DNA of 36,731 nucleotides from a virus, in IMG/VR virus record IMGVR_UViG_3300021479_000004, positions 1-36,731 of that record; one strand, given 5' to 3'. Below, one piece after another: positions 15,829 to 23,137 of this stretch. Every line of letters begins with the position of its first letter. Position 1 is the first letter of the stretch. Below the pieces are notes generated by a model. That model had not been told where the DNA came from and searched no databases. It saw only the letters and a list, made by a program, of their open reading frames with translations. Made by a program: the position numbers and the translations under genes.

Positions 15829-16232
15829 TACGCGGATACCGCCTTGCGTCGATCTATAGATTCCCGATAAAACGCTTCTACGATTCCGGAGAAAATGTAG
15901 TCTTTAATTCGCTGCTCGCTGGGAAGTTGATCGTAGGGCAGAAAACACGGATGTTCCTTTTTCTCGGCGTCTTTCACTGGGCCGTACTTCCATCCCGCCG
16001 ATTTCTTTTCTTCCATCCACGATTCGTGACTTGCAGATGGCAACACTTTTTCGCCAACGGTCAAATGCGAGAGATGGAATTCAACGCCCTTAATCGCAGA
16101 CTCACGCTGCCAATCCGGAGATTCTTGCCATGGAAATTGAGACGAATCACCGATCGTTTGGCAGTACGCGCGATTCGCCGCATGGCATACCTTGGCGATT
16201 TGCAGTATATCGACCATGCCGCCGGGGATCAT
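15828..16232 (-). CDS. RyR-domain protein
   Basis: 134 residues. From residue about 8 it follows the ryanodine-receptor (RyR) repeat pattern as found in phage proteins: IAKVCHAANRAYC, then W-Q-S-A-I-K-G-V, then SHESWMEEKKSAGWKYG, then HPCFLPYDQLPSEQRIKDY. Phage and bacterial RyR-domain proteins have been linked to nucleotide-derivative binding, but no activity can be read here. The ATG at 16232 overlaps the previous stop as ATGA; an ATG at 16217 is the alternative. It is the only soluble domain protein inside the membrane-protein cluster. Confidence 0.8.
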   Translation of the reverse strand: MIPGGMVDILQIAKVCHAANRAYCQTIGDSSQFPWQESPDWQRESAIKGVEFHLSHLTVGEKVLPSASHESWMEEKKSAGWKYGPVKDAEKKEHPCFLPYDQLPSEQRIKDYIFSGIVEAFYRESIDRRKAVSA

Positions 16233-17161
16233 CCTGCCACCGCCCAGGCGCCGACTACTGCGAGCGCGATCCATCCCCATGCGGGGATTTCCGAAAGAGA
16301 AAAACCGCTGGTAGTTTGGGGCGAGGAAACGAGATCAGGAACAGTGGAGCCGCCCTGTGACGCCGTTTGCGTGGCGGCTTCCGCGGCCACGGCTGCCGCT
16401 TGCGCCGCCTGGGCCTGGAATTGCGCTGTCCAATACAGCACCATGGCATAGACCGTGAGGCTCAGCTCGCAATTGGAATTACAGAACGGCGAATCGTTGA
16501 TGGCTTTGCCGCCGCTGGGAATTCCACCGGGCCCGGACGCGCTGCCCGATGCGCCGCCGGCGGCCATGAACTGCGAATAGATTTCCTGCAAGGAATTGGC
16601 TGCGTCGGCGGGCAGAATCGTGCCGTTTTGCACGCCCTTGATGATTACGGCCATGGCGTTGTTTACAGCGGGGATCGCGGAACAGCCAAAAGCCAGATCG
16701 CGTTTCACCGCCGCGGCGTGATGCTCGAAAATCGCATCGATCAAGCCGATGATCGCGCCGACGCCTGCCACGATCCATCCCACTACGGGCACAGCAGCCG
16801 CGGGAATTAGGGCCACAGATGGCGAAGCTAGAACTCCGACCGTGGCAGCCGTGGTACCCAACGCAAGTCCGCTGACAGTTTGAAACAGATTCAATGGCTG
16901 GGCAGTTTGTCCCGTGCAATCCGGGCCGAAGCCGCCAGTCACGTCGATATTGGCGTTGGCGACGGCGGACTCCGCGGCGGAAAGCCAGGCTTGATTTTGC
17001 GTTTGCGCGGGATTCAGGTGCGCGCCGGAATAGGCTTGGATCGCGGCGTTGATCGCGTCAGTGGGAGAAAGTGGAGTGGACGCATCGCCCAGAAAGCCGA
17101 GTCCGCGCAGCATGGGATGCAGCCCATTTCCATTTCGAGTTGAGAGCGCAGCGTAGGCCAT
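16229..17161 (-). CDS. Large modular membrane protein with N-terminal tag
   Basis: 310 residues from the ATG at 17161 (TAATG overlap). The N-terminus MAYAALSTRNGNGLHPMLRG is the best copy of the tag. A helical segment follows, then a central membrane-active stretch (residues about 105-150, with VPVVGWIVAGVGAIIGLIDAI), an Ala/Gly-rich linker, an Ala-rich helix, and a C-terminal span (GWIALAVVGAWAVAG) without the basic tail. It has at least two membrane regions and four cysteines, three of them near PFCNSNCEL. Possibly a DNA-delivery or membrane-tube protein, by inference only. Confidence 0.72.
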   Translation of the reverse strand: MAYAALSTRNGNGLHPMLRGLGFLGDASTPLSPTDAINAAIQAYSGAHLNPAQTQNQAWLSAAESAVANANIDVTGGFGPDCTGQTAQPLNLFQTVSGLALGTTAATVGVLASPSVALIPAAAVPVVGWIVAGVGAIIGLIDAIFEHHAAAVKRDLAFGCSAIPAVNNAMAVIIKGVQNGTILPADAANSLQEIYSQFMAAGGASGSASGPGGIPSGGKAINDSPFCNSNCELSLTVYAMVLYWTAQFQAQAAQAAAVAAEAATQTASQGGSTVPDLVSSPQTTSGFSLSEIPAWGWIALAVVGAWAVAG

Positions 17162-17997
17162 TAGTCTCTCGTAAGCAACCACAGCCCGCCGAGGATCGCG
17201 CCCACGACGAGTAATTCGCCGATGCCGCTCGAAAGAAACGGCTGCGCGGCGGGCTGCGCGATCATCGCGCTGCCGCCCGGACCGATCGCTGGGCCCACGA
17301 CGTTCTGTACCGTTTGTCCGCCCACCGATTTCAGCGCGCCCGAAGCGTCGAGGAGCACCGTGCTCAAATCCGAAGTGACTCCATTCAATCCGCGAACGCC
17401 AGCGGGGACGTATCCCGCCATTTGGCCATCGGAATCTTCCGGATATTCCGCGTGTGAGCCATCAATCGTGCTCCACCATTCGCGGCGAAAGAAAAAACGC
17501 GGTGCGACTCCGAACTGCGCGCCGGGATGCGCGGCATCGAGCGGATACCACGCGCCGTTCAGGTTCACTTCCACGTAGATATGGCTAAACAGGTCGGGAT
17601 GATTCGCGTCGGCGGCCACGGTCACGAATCGCGTTTCGTAGCCGATCGTGCCGAGCAGCGCGGGAATCATGTTGGCGTTGATATCGTCGCAGTCTCCCGC
17701 CATCAGTTTCAGTAATTCCGTTGTCGGACGGACCGCTTCTTTGGTCACCGGATCGTTCACAAAATAGAAATTCGTCAGAATCCAGTTGTAGATCGCGCGC
17801 ACCTGCCCCCATGAATCGTACGGAAGGACACCCGCATTGCGCACGATATCGATGGCGGTACGGTTGACGAACGAATCCTTCCACGCATCGTCCAAGAGGC
17901 CGCGCAGTTTCCAAATCGTTTGCTCCGTGCCTGCATCGCCGCCGAGTAGCGGCGTCACGAACAACGCGGCCGAATCTTCTGTGGGGAAAATTCCCAT
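17161..17997 (-). CDS. Transglutaminase-like protease-fold protein with C-terminal membrane anchor
   Basis: 278 residues. The transglutaminase-like triad is present in the usual context: Cys103 in GDCDDIN, His139 in FSHIYVEV, and Asp154 in WYPLDAA. Such domains act as thiol hydrolases or proteases, or as crosslinkers. The last 22 residues form a membrane helix (ELLVVGAILGGLWLL). It is the first gene of the leftward late transcript and overlaps the next start. Likely a virion-membrane enzyme for assembly or entry (inferred). The ATG has no clear ribosome site, only CTCCCGC upstream. Confidence 0.78.
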   Translation of the reverse strand: MGIFPTEDSAALFVTPLLGGDAGTEQTIWKLRGLLDDAWKDSFVNRTAIDIVRNAGVLPYDSWGQVRAIYNWILTNFYFVNDPVTKEAVRPTTELLKLMAGDCDDINANMIPALLGTIGYETRFVTVAADANHPDLFSHIYVEVNLNGAWYPLDAAHPGAQFGVAPRFFFRREWWSTIDGSHAEYPEDSDGQMAGYVPAGVRGLNGVTSDLSTVLLDASGALKSVGGQTVQNVVGPAIGPGGSAMIAQPAAQPFLSSGIGELLVVGAILGGLWLLTRD

Positions 17998-18092
17998 GCG
18001 GGAGATTCTGCACCCGGCGCGGCGCGGCGCGAAAGAGTAATGTCATTGTGTTCAATCATTTACTCCAATGACTACAGCAATCCCTTGTAAGG

Positions 18093-18121
18093 GTGACAAT
18101 CGCGCACTCCTGTGCTTTACT
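18093..18121 (+). promoter_or_regulatory. Candidate rightward promoter with embedded palindrome
   Basis: GTGACA (18093-18098), a 17-nt spacer and TTTACT (18116-18121). The spacer holds GCGCACTCCTGTGC (18102-18115), a variant of the palindrome at 8983 and 32495. A protein bound there would cover the promoter. It lies in the divergent gap between 17161-17997 and 18158-19471. I cannot assign the leftward promoter with confidence. Confidence 0.45.
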
Positions 18122-18157
18122 AGCCATGATCCTGGCAAGAGAAATGAGGCTTTCCGA

Positions 18158-19471
18158 GTGGCCACGATGACGCAGCCCGCACCTGGAACCCGTTTTCGTA
18201 AGACGATTGAATCCGAAGTTTTGCCGCCGCGCGGCGCTCCCCGTGAGGCACGAGCCGCCGAATTCTACGATCGAGACTTGGATGTAGTCGTAAACTCCCT
18301 CACAAAAGAGCAGTGGACCGAGCACATCATGCGCGTCTACCGCGCCGGTGAAAAGTGGGATCGCGGCGCCGCGCCCGTCGACAACATGTTCACCGCCCCT
18401 TTTACAGAGGAAGATGTGCGCTCGCGCTTCGGGGGCGGAAAATACTTGCTGTGGCTGTATGGGCCGCCGAAAAAACAGACTCTTGTGGGCCGCTACACGC
18501 TGGAACTCGAGGGCCAACCCATCGTGAATAGCGTGCCGCGCAACGGGAACGGCGCGACCGGCTCGGACTCCGTGGCGATCGAGGCCATGCGCATGTACGC
18601 CAATCCGCAGTTCATGCAATTGCAGATGGACGTAATGCGCAGCTCTATGCTCACCGCGCTCGAAATGGTGAAGGGGCAAATGCCGTCGCAGCAAAATCCC
18701 CTGGAGACGCTGCGCGCGGCCAAGGAAATCCTCGGCGGCGGAAATGCCGAGCACGGGCTGCTCGATACGATTCGCGTGCTTAAGGAACTGGGCGTCGTAG
18801 GCTCGCCCGAAAAGAAAGGCGTGGAGGAAATCCTCGCCCTGATCACCACGCTGAAAACTTCCGGGCTGATCGCCAGCGGCGTGCCTAAGGCGGACCTCGC
18901 GTCGACGTTCGCGTCCAACCTGCCCATGCTGGTGGACCGCATGGTGCAGGGGCTGAGCGAATTCCGGAAAACGTCCGAAGCGCAGGAGCGCACCATTCGC
19001 CTGCAGCGCGGCGAGATGAAGCCCGGCGATCCCAACGTGATCGATGTAGCGCCTTCTCCTGCCCCCCAGGCCGCGGCGTCTGCCAACGGTGCCAATTCCA
19101 CCGTCGCCGCGGCTCCTTCCTCGGAATCCGCCGCCGTGACGCCCGAAGTGGCGCAGGCGATCATCGCGCAGTCTCACTTGCACCGTTTGGTCATGGGCAT
19201 CAAGAATCCGAAATCCACCGGGCAGGATATGTACGACTACCTGCGCAACGCCTGGCCGGAAATCCTGGACGAGATGGTGAAGTTTTCGAAGGAACAGCTC
19301 CTCGCCTTCTTCAAGAGCCGCGAAACGCAGATGCAATACTTCGGCGCCGCACTCTTGACGGAAGTGGCCGACGATCCGCGCCTACCGGCGATCATCGAGG
19401 ATTTTCTAAAGATCGCCAAGGAAAACGCCGAACTGGAAAAAGCGGCCACGCCGAGCGCAGGTGTGGTATAA
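18158..19471 (+). CDS. Unrecognised 437-residue protein, first gene of the rightward half
   Basis: The start is GTG at 18158 with GAGG 9 nt upstream; an ATG at 18167 is the alternative. Residues about 30-130 form a charged alpha/beta domain with a distinct motif, FGGGKYLLWLYGPPKKQ then YTLELEGQP. This reads like a conserved substrate- or nucleic-acid-contacting beta domain found in virus and plasmid proteins, but I cannot name it. Residues 150-310 are helical with LETLRAAKEILGGG. Residues 315-350 form an Ala/Pro linker. The C-terminus is helical. No P-loop. Its place upstream of replication genes suggests a DNA-related or regulatory role. Confidence 0.7.
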   Translation: MATMTQPAPGTRFRKTIESEVLPPRGAPREARAAEFYDRDLDVVVNSLTKEQWTEHIMRVYRAGEKWDRGAAPVDNMFTAPFTEEDVRSRFGGGKYLLWLYGPPKKQTLVGRYTLELEGQPIVNSVPRNGNGATGSDSVAIEAMRMYANPQFMQLQMDVMRSSMLTALEMVKGQMPSQQNPLETLRAAKEILGGGNAEHGLLDTIRVLKELGVVGSPEKKGVEEILALITTLKTSGLIASGVPKADLASTFASNLPMLVDRMVQGLSEFRKTSEAQERTIRLQRGEMKPGDPNVIDVAPSPAPQAAASANGANSTVAAAPSSESAAVTPEVAQAIIAQSHLHRLVMGIKNPKSTGQDMYDYLRNAWPEILDEMVKFSKEQLLAFFKSRETQMQYFGAALLTEVADDPRLPAIIEDFLKIAKENAELEKAATPSAGVV

Positions 19472-19543
19472 AATTTCCTGCCTGCGCGTGCTTTGGGCGC
19501 ACGGATATGTGCCAAACGTAACAAGGGGATTGTCTCTATGACC

Positions 19544-19580
19544 GCCCCGCGCCTTAGGTGGTTCGACCATCGCGCGGGGC
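19544..19580 (+). terminator. Terminator after 18158-19471
   Basis: Arms GCCCCGCGC (19544-19552) and GCGCGGGGC (19572-19580), with a smaller inner stem TGGT/ACCA in the loop, followed by GTTTGATTT. It sits 72 nt after the stop codon and just before the next promoter. A GC-rich stem with a T-rich tail fits a factor-independent terminator. Confidence 0.7.
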
Positions 19581-19593
19581 GTTTGATTTCATG

Positions 19594-19599
19594 TATAAT
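19594..19599 (+). promoter_or_regulatory. TATAAT -10 box for the tRNA-like RNA
   Basis: A perfect TATAAT preceded directly by TG. The cloverleaf begins at 19606, the expected distance for a transcription start. I see no good -35 box at 16-18 nt, so the promoter may depend on the -10 region or on an activator. Confidence 0.45.
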
Positions 19600-19605
19600 C
19601 ATTTT

Positions 19606-19687
19606 GCGCTGGTAGCTCAGTCAATGACTCAGAGCACTCGCCGATACTAAGCGAGAGTGCGCAGAAATAAGTCCCCTGCCCAGCGCT
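19606..19687 (+). ncRNA. tRNA-like cloverleaf RNA, degenerate
   Basis: The 7-bp acceptor GCGCTGG (19606-19612) pairs perfectly with CCAGCGC (19680-19686). The D-arm GCTC/GAGC begins with the usual TAGCTCAG. The middle arm CTCGC/GCGAG has a 9-nt loop (CGATACTAA) instead of 7. The third arm GCAG/CTGC has an 11-nt loop containing AATAAGTCCC in place of the TTCRANY loop. The D-loop lacks GG and no CCA is encoded. These defects argue against a working tRNA. A T-run (CCTTTTTTC, about 19696) follows, so it looks like its own transcription unit. Confidence 0.5.
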
Positions 19688-19829
19688 TCCTTTCCTTTTT
19701 TCTCCACATTCCCACATCTTTTCCTCAGACTCTTTAGACACACACAGCGATTTTTTCTTGACCGCGTATCGGGAATACCGTAGCTTCGTCCCCGCTTGCC
19801 GTGCACCGCGCACACGCGAGCTTTGTAGT

Positions 19830-19868
19830 GAGCGAAAGGCCCCGGCAAGGGGCGCTTTCGCGGTGAAA
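19830..19868 (+). repeat. Junction hairpin repeat, copy 7 (plus strand)
   Basis: Plus-strand copy in front of the methyltransferase: GAGCGAAAGGCCCC, loop GGCAA, GGGGCGCTTTCGCGGTGAAA. It has the same orientation as its downstream gene, as on the minus strand for copies 1-4 and 6. The stretch 19700-19829 holds a weak TTGACC promoter-like site at about 19757 and no gene that I can support. Confidence 0.8.
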
Positions 19869-19869
19869 G

Positions 19870-19920
19870 AAATCGGGGCGCTCAACCTTGCCAGGCGGCG
19901 CCCCGGTTTCGTCCTGGCAA
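19870..19920 (+). promoter_or_regulatory. Crossing hairpins (possible pseudoknot) in the methyltransferase leader
   Basis: AAATCGGGGCGC (19870-19881) pairs with GCGCCCCGGTTT (19898-19909) over 12 bp with one wobble. TTGCCAGG (19888-19895), inside that loop, pairs perfectly with CCTGGCAA (19913-19920), which ends 2 nt before the ATG. The two stems interleave, so they form either a pseudoknot or two exclusive folds. Both arms of the second stem contain CCWGG. Confidence 0.55.
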
Positions 19921-19922
19921 CC

Positions 19923-20795
19923 ATGGAAAAACTTACCCTAGGCGAATTATCTTCCCGTTCTCCACTTCCCATTTGCTATGACCTCTACTGCGGACTCGGC
20001 GGTTGGGCCGAAGGCTTTCTCTCCGAAGGTTTCCGCTGCATCGGCTACGACATCGAAAAGCACGACTACGGCACGGGCACGTATCCCGGCGAATTGATCC
20101 TCGCGGACGTACGCAGCATTCACGGCTCGCAACTCGCGGACGCGGCGTGCATCGTGGCTTCGCCGCCGTGCCAGGAGCCGAGCTATCGTGCGATGCCATG
20201 GAAGCGCGCCAAAGCATTGAACGCGATAGGACCGCCGCACAATTTCATCGAACTGTTCAACGCCTGTTTCCGCATCCAGCGCGAAGCGAGCGAAGCGGCA
20301 GGACGATACATTCCGCTCGTGATCGAGAACGTGCGCGGCGCGGAAAGGTGGGTCGGTTCCGCGTCGTGGCACTTTGGCAGCTATTATCTGTGGGGAGATA
20401 TTCCGGCGTTGATGCCGCCCACATTCAAAGGCTCAAAGGTTCCGGGATTTCGGTTTGACGGCAGCGGCCGAAGTTTCCAGACGGCATCCGTAAAAGTGTC
20501 CGGGCAGAACTGGAGCCGATTTAAAGAGACAGACGAAGTTTCAAAACATTGGAAGATGGAAGGAATCAAGCAACGAAGTCCGGGCCAATCGGGATGGGTT
20601 GGAAAATACCAGCAAGGCCAAGGCTCAAGGAACTTCGGATCGAATAGTATCCAGCGCAAAGCCGCATCCGCCGAAATCGCCAAGATACCCTTCCCTCTCG
20701 CGCAATGGATCGCCCGCTGCTATAAACCCGCCGTTCCTGCCTCCCTGCCTCTTGCCTCCCTTCCTTCGTCAGGGCAAGCCCGGGGTTCCGCATGA
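19923..20795 (+). CDS. DNA cytosine-5 methyltransferase
   Basis: 290 residues. Motif I is DLYCGLGGWAEGF (residues 20-32), which binds S-adenosylmethionine. Motif IV is ASPPCQ with catalytic Cys83. Motif VI is IENV (134-137). The C-terminal target-recognition part is short (to about residue 270) and is followed by a Pro/Ser/Leu-rich tail. The frame is open upstream to 19758 but runs through hairpin copy 7, so ATG 19923 is the start. It likely modifies phage DNA against host restriction. Its stop overlaps the helicase start as ATGA. Confidence 0.87.
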   Translation: MEKLTLGELSSRSPLPICYDLYCGLGGWAEGFLSEGFRCIGYDIEKHDYGTGTYPGELILADVRSIHGSQLADAACIVASPPCQEPSYRAMPWKRAKALNAIGPPHNFIELFNACFRIQREASEAAGRYIPLVIENVRGAERWVGSASWHFGSYYLWGDIPALMPPTFKGSKVPGFRFDGSGRSFQTASVKVSGQNWSRFKETDEVSKHWKMEGIKQRSPGQSGWVGKYQQGQGSRNFGSNSIQRKAASAEIAKIPFPLAQWIARCYKPAVPASLPLASLPSSGQARGSA

Positions 20796-22261
20796 CACGC
20801 AGTTCCGCCGCCGCGCAGACCGCTCCCGAACTGCCCCACAACATCGAAGCGGAGCGCGCTATCCTCGGCGGCATCATGCTACAGAATTCGGCCCTCGAAT
20901 CCGTGGCCGATAAGCTCGTCCCTGAATATTTTTACCACGTGAATCATAAGAAAATTTATGACGCCATCCTGGCGCTGCACGAGGACGAATTGCCGATGGA
21001 TTCGATCCACGTGATCGAGTGGCTTTCTCAGGCCAAGACGCTGGAGCTCGCCGGCGGCCCCGCCTACATTGACGCGCTGATGGACGGCCGCCCCGCGATC
21101 GCCAACCTGGCGCACTACGCGGACATCGTGCAGACGAAAGCGCGCCTGCGGAAGCTGATCCGCGAAACGGAATTCGTGCAGCGGAGAGCGATGGAAGGCG
21201 CGGTAAGCGCCGAGGATTTGGAAGAACAGTTCAAGGCCACCATGGAAGCCGGCGCTCTCCTGCCCACAAACGGAAACGGAAACGGAAACGGGCATCTGGG
21301 CAGTTCCCTGCTCGATTTCCTGAACATGGAGTTTCCCCCGCAGGAGCATTTGATCGAGGGTTTAATTCCCCGCGGGGCTTCGGTGATGATCGTGGCCCTA
21401 CCGCACCGCATGAAAAGCTTTTTCACCACCGGCCTGGCCCTGGCCGCTACGGTGGAGACTGAGCGCGCCATGGGCAAACTGGAAGTGAAACGCGCGGTGA
21501 AGACAATGCTTGTGCAGGTCGAGGATCCCGATGCCGCCGTCCAGAAACGCGTGCGGGATTTTATGACCACGTCGCAGTTTATGAATTGCGCCCAGGAAAA
21601 TGTGTGGATCGTCAAGCGCTCCGATTTCACCGGCTTCACGCCGCAGTGGTGCAAAAAGCTGGTGAAGCAGGCCCTCGAATTCAAGGCGGACATGATCGTT
21701 CTGGACGTCCTGCGGCGCATCTTCGAGGGCCACGGAGATTTGAATAGCCCCACCGACACATCGAAATTCCTGGAAATGATCGACGCCATCCGGGACGTGA
21801 CGGGCGCGGCCATCGTGCTGGTGCACCACGAAAACAAAAAAGACGCGGACCTGATGAACGCCGCCGCCGGCAGCTACAATTTCCCCGGCTGGGCCAACGT
21901 GATGATCCAGTTCAAGCGCAAAACGATGACGGGCAACATCTCCCATGTGGAAATCGAAGTGGACAACAAACTCGGTCCCAGCGTCGATCCCATGCGCATG
22001 ATCCTGGATTTGGCGTCCACGAATCCGGTGCGGCTCGAGTCTCTGGAAGAGGGCGACGGCCTGGCCAACGCGATCGAAGAGATGGACACGGAATGGAACA
22101 TCCGCACGCTGATGGAAGTGATGAACATCTCCCGCACCAGCGCCCAGCGGCGCATCAAGGCCTGGCTCGTGCAGCACCTGATCCGCAAAGTAAGCGGCGG
22201 AAAAAAAGGCCGCGGCGGCCTGGCGATGTACACGGCGTCCGGCATCAGCGAGGAATTGTGA
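20792..22261 (+). CDS. Replicative helicase: DnaB-type N-terminal domain fused to RepA-like ATPase
   Basis: 489 residues. Residues about 5-110 match the DnaB N-terminal domain (LPHNIEAERAILGGIMLQN, then GGPAYIDAL). Residues about 180-420 form a RecA-fold ATPase: a P-loop region VALPHRMKSFFTTGLALA near residue 200, Walker B MIVLDVLRRI near 300, and LVHHENKK near 345. The P-loop keeps the Lys-Ser pair but lacks the usual GK glycine, as in some RepA-like helicases. The last 60 residues look like a winged helix (ISRTSAQRRIKAWL). Probably unwinds the origin at about 23.2 kb. Confidence 0.8.
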   Translation: MTRSSAAAQTAPELPHNIEAERAILGGIMLQNSALESVADKLVPEYFYHVNHKKIYDAILALHEDELPMDSIHVIEWLSQAKTLELAGGPAYIDALMDGRPAIANLAHYADIVQTKARLRKLIRETEFVQRRAMEGAVSAEDLEEQFKATMEAGALLPTNGNGNGNGHLGSSLLDFLNMEFPPQEHLIEGLIPRGASVMIVALPHRMKSFFTTGLALAATVETERAMGKLEVKRAVKTMLVQVEDPDAAVQKRVRDFMTTSQFMNCAQENVWIVKRSDFTGFTPQWCKKLVKQALEFKADMIVLDVLRRIFEGHGDLNSPTDTSKFLEMIDAIRDVTGAAIVLVHHENKKDADLMNAAAGSYNFPGWANVMIQFKRKTMTGNISHVEIEVDNKLGPSVDPMRMILDLASTNPVRLESLEEGDGLANAIEEMDTEWNIRTLMEVMNISRTSAQRRIKAWLVQHLIRKVSGGKKGRGGLAMYTASGISEEL

Positions 22262-22629
22262 GCGAACGAATGCCGTGTATTTTCGGCGCTCACAAATCAT
22301 TGCGTCCAGCCCGCCTCAGCAAACGCGCGGATCGCTTTGTTTGGGTGGTGGATTCGGATTGTGATTTCTTCTGGCAAAGGCTCGTGCTCGACGCAAAATA
22401 TCCGCTACTAGTGGAAATCGTTACGCCGAAAGGGCCGATTTCCAAAACTCCCCTGTACTCGTACAACATCGGCGGTACCGCTCGTAACCCGTTCTATTTA
22501 TTCCAAGAAGTACAGATTCCGGCCAGCCGCGCCATCACGTTTGTGCTTCACAACACGCTTTCAAAAGGGCGCGAATGGAATCAGGTCCAGATCGCGCTGA
22601 TCGGCGAGAAGGAGTTTGAAAAATGTTGA
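22258..22629 (+). CDS. Beta-rich protein resembling the late virion proteins
   Basis: 123 residues. The GTG start overlaps the helicase stop as GTGA, with GAGG upstream; an ATG four codons later is the alternative. The sequence has strand-like segments with DCDFFWQRLVL, then NPFYLFQEVQIPASRAITFVLHN, then NQVQIALIG. This order (DF-strand, inner strands, N-x-V strand ending in Gly) is like that of 7870-8373 and 8488-8973. It may be a jelly-roll relative encoded away from the capsid genes. I have no firm family. Confidence 0.6.
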   Translation: MSERMPCIFGAHKSLRPARLSKRADRFVWVVDSDCDFFWQRLVLDAKYPLLVEIVTPKGPISKTPLYSYNIGGTARNPFYLFQEVQIPASRAITFVLHNTLSKGREWNQVQIALIGEKEFEKC

Positions 22630-23081
22630 CGGCAATCTTGAATCGTCTCTTCGGCGAGCCGGAACAAATCAACGGGCACGAACGCTGCGAAACCTATCTT
22701 TGGCGTTGGACCGTGGCGAAGTGGCGCGGGCGTGGAATCTACTTGCACCACTTCGTCGGCGACGATTGGTCGCGCGACCTACACGATCATCCGAAGCGGT
22801 TTATCTCCATCGGGCTCTGGGGCTGGTACATCGAAGAGACTCGCTTCGGCCAAGATAACGACATCCAGTGCTGGACGAAATATTCCGCGCCCTGGCTTCG
22901 GACGTTCCCTGCCACGCACATTCACCGCCTCATAGTCCCCTCGAAAAACTGCTGGACCCTCGTGATCGTGCTAAAGCCAGTCCGTGAATGGGGCTTCTGG
23001 CATGAGCGGAAATTCATCCCCTGGAAGCGTTACGTTGAGGGCGAGGACGGCATCGCCGACAAGATGAAAGCTTGCGACTGA
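22623..23081 (+). CDS. Cupin-like phage protein
   Basis: 152 residues. The core pattern is YLHHFVGDDWSRDLHDHP, then ISIGLWGWYIEE, then HIHRLIVPSKNCWTLVIV, then REWGFWHERKFIPWKRY. HxH and later HxH motifs plus the beta layout match the small RmlC/cupin-like proteins common in phage genomes, which are thought to bind a metal and whose substrate is unknown. The start has AAGGAG 8 nt upstream and overlaps 22258-22629. Confidence 0.75.
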   Translation: MLTAILNRLFGEPEQINGHERCETYLWRWTVAKWRGRGIYLHHFVGDDWSRDLHDHPKRFISIGLWGWYIEETRFGQDNDIQCWTKYSAPWLRTFPATHIHRLIVPSKNCWTLVIVLKPVREWGFWHERKFIPWKRYVEGEDGIADKMKACD

Positions 23082-23137
23082 CCGCCGTATACCCACATAA
23101 TTTTTTCTTGGCTCCGCGCACAGTCTGAACATCGTCT

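Noticed and set aside
18056-19336. Long minus-strand ORF (426 codons) opposite 18158-19471
   Set aside because: It is the His/Arg/Gly-rich antisense shadow of a real plus-strand gene in GC-rich DNA. No domain pattern, and it would read against the local transcript.
19606-19687. Functional tRNA gene
   Set aside because: The acceptor and D-arm start look right, but the anticodon loop has 9 nt, the T-loop is not TTCRANY and GG is missing in the D-loop. I list it as a tRNA-like RNA instead.
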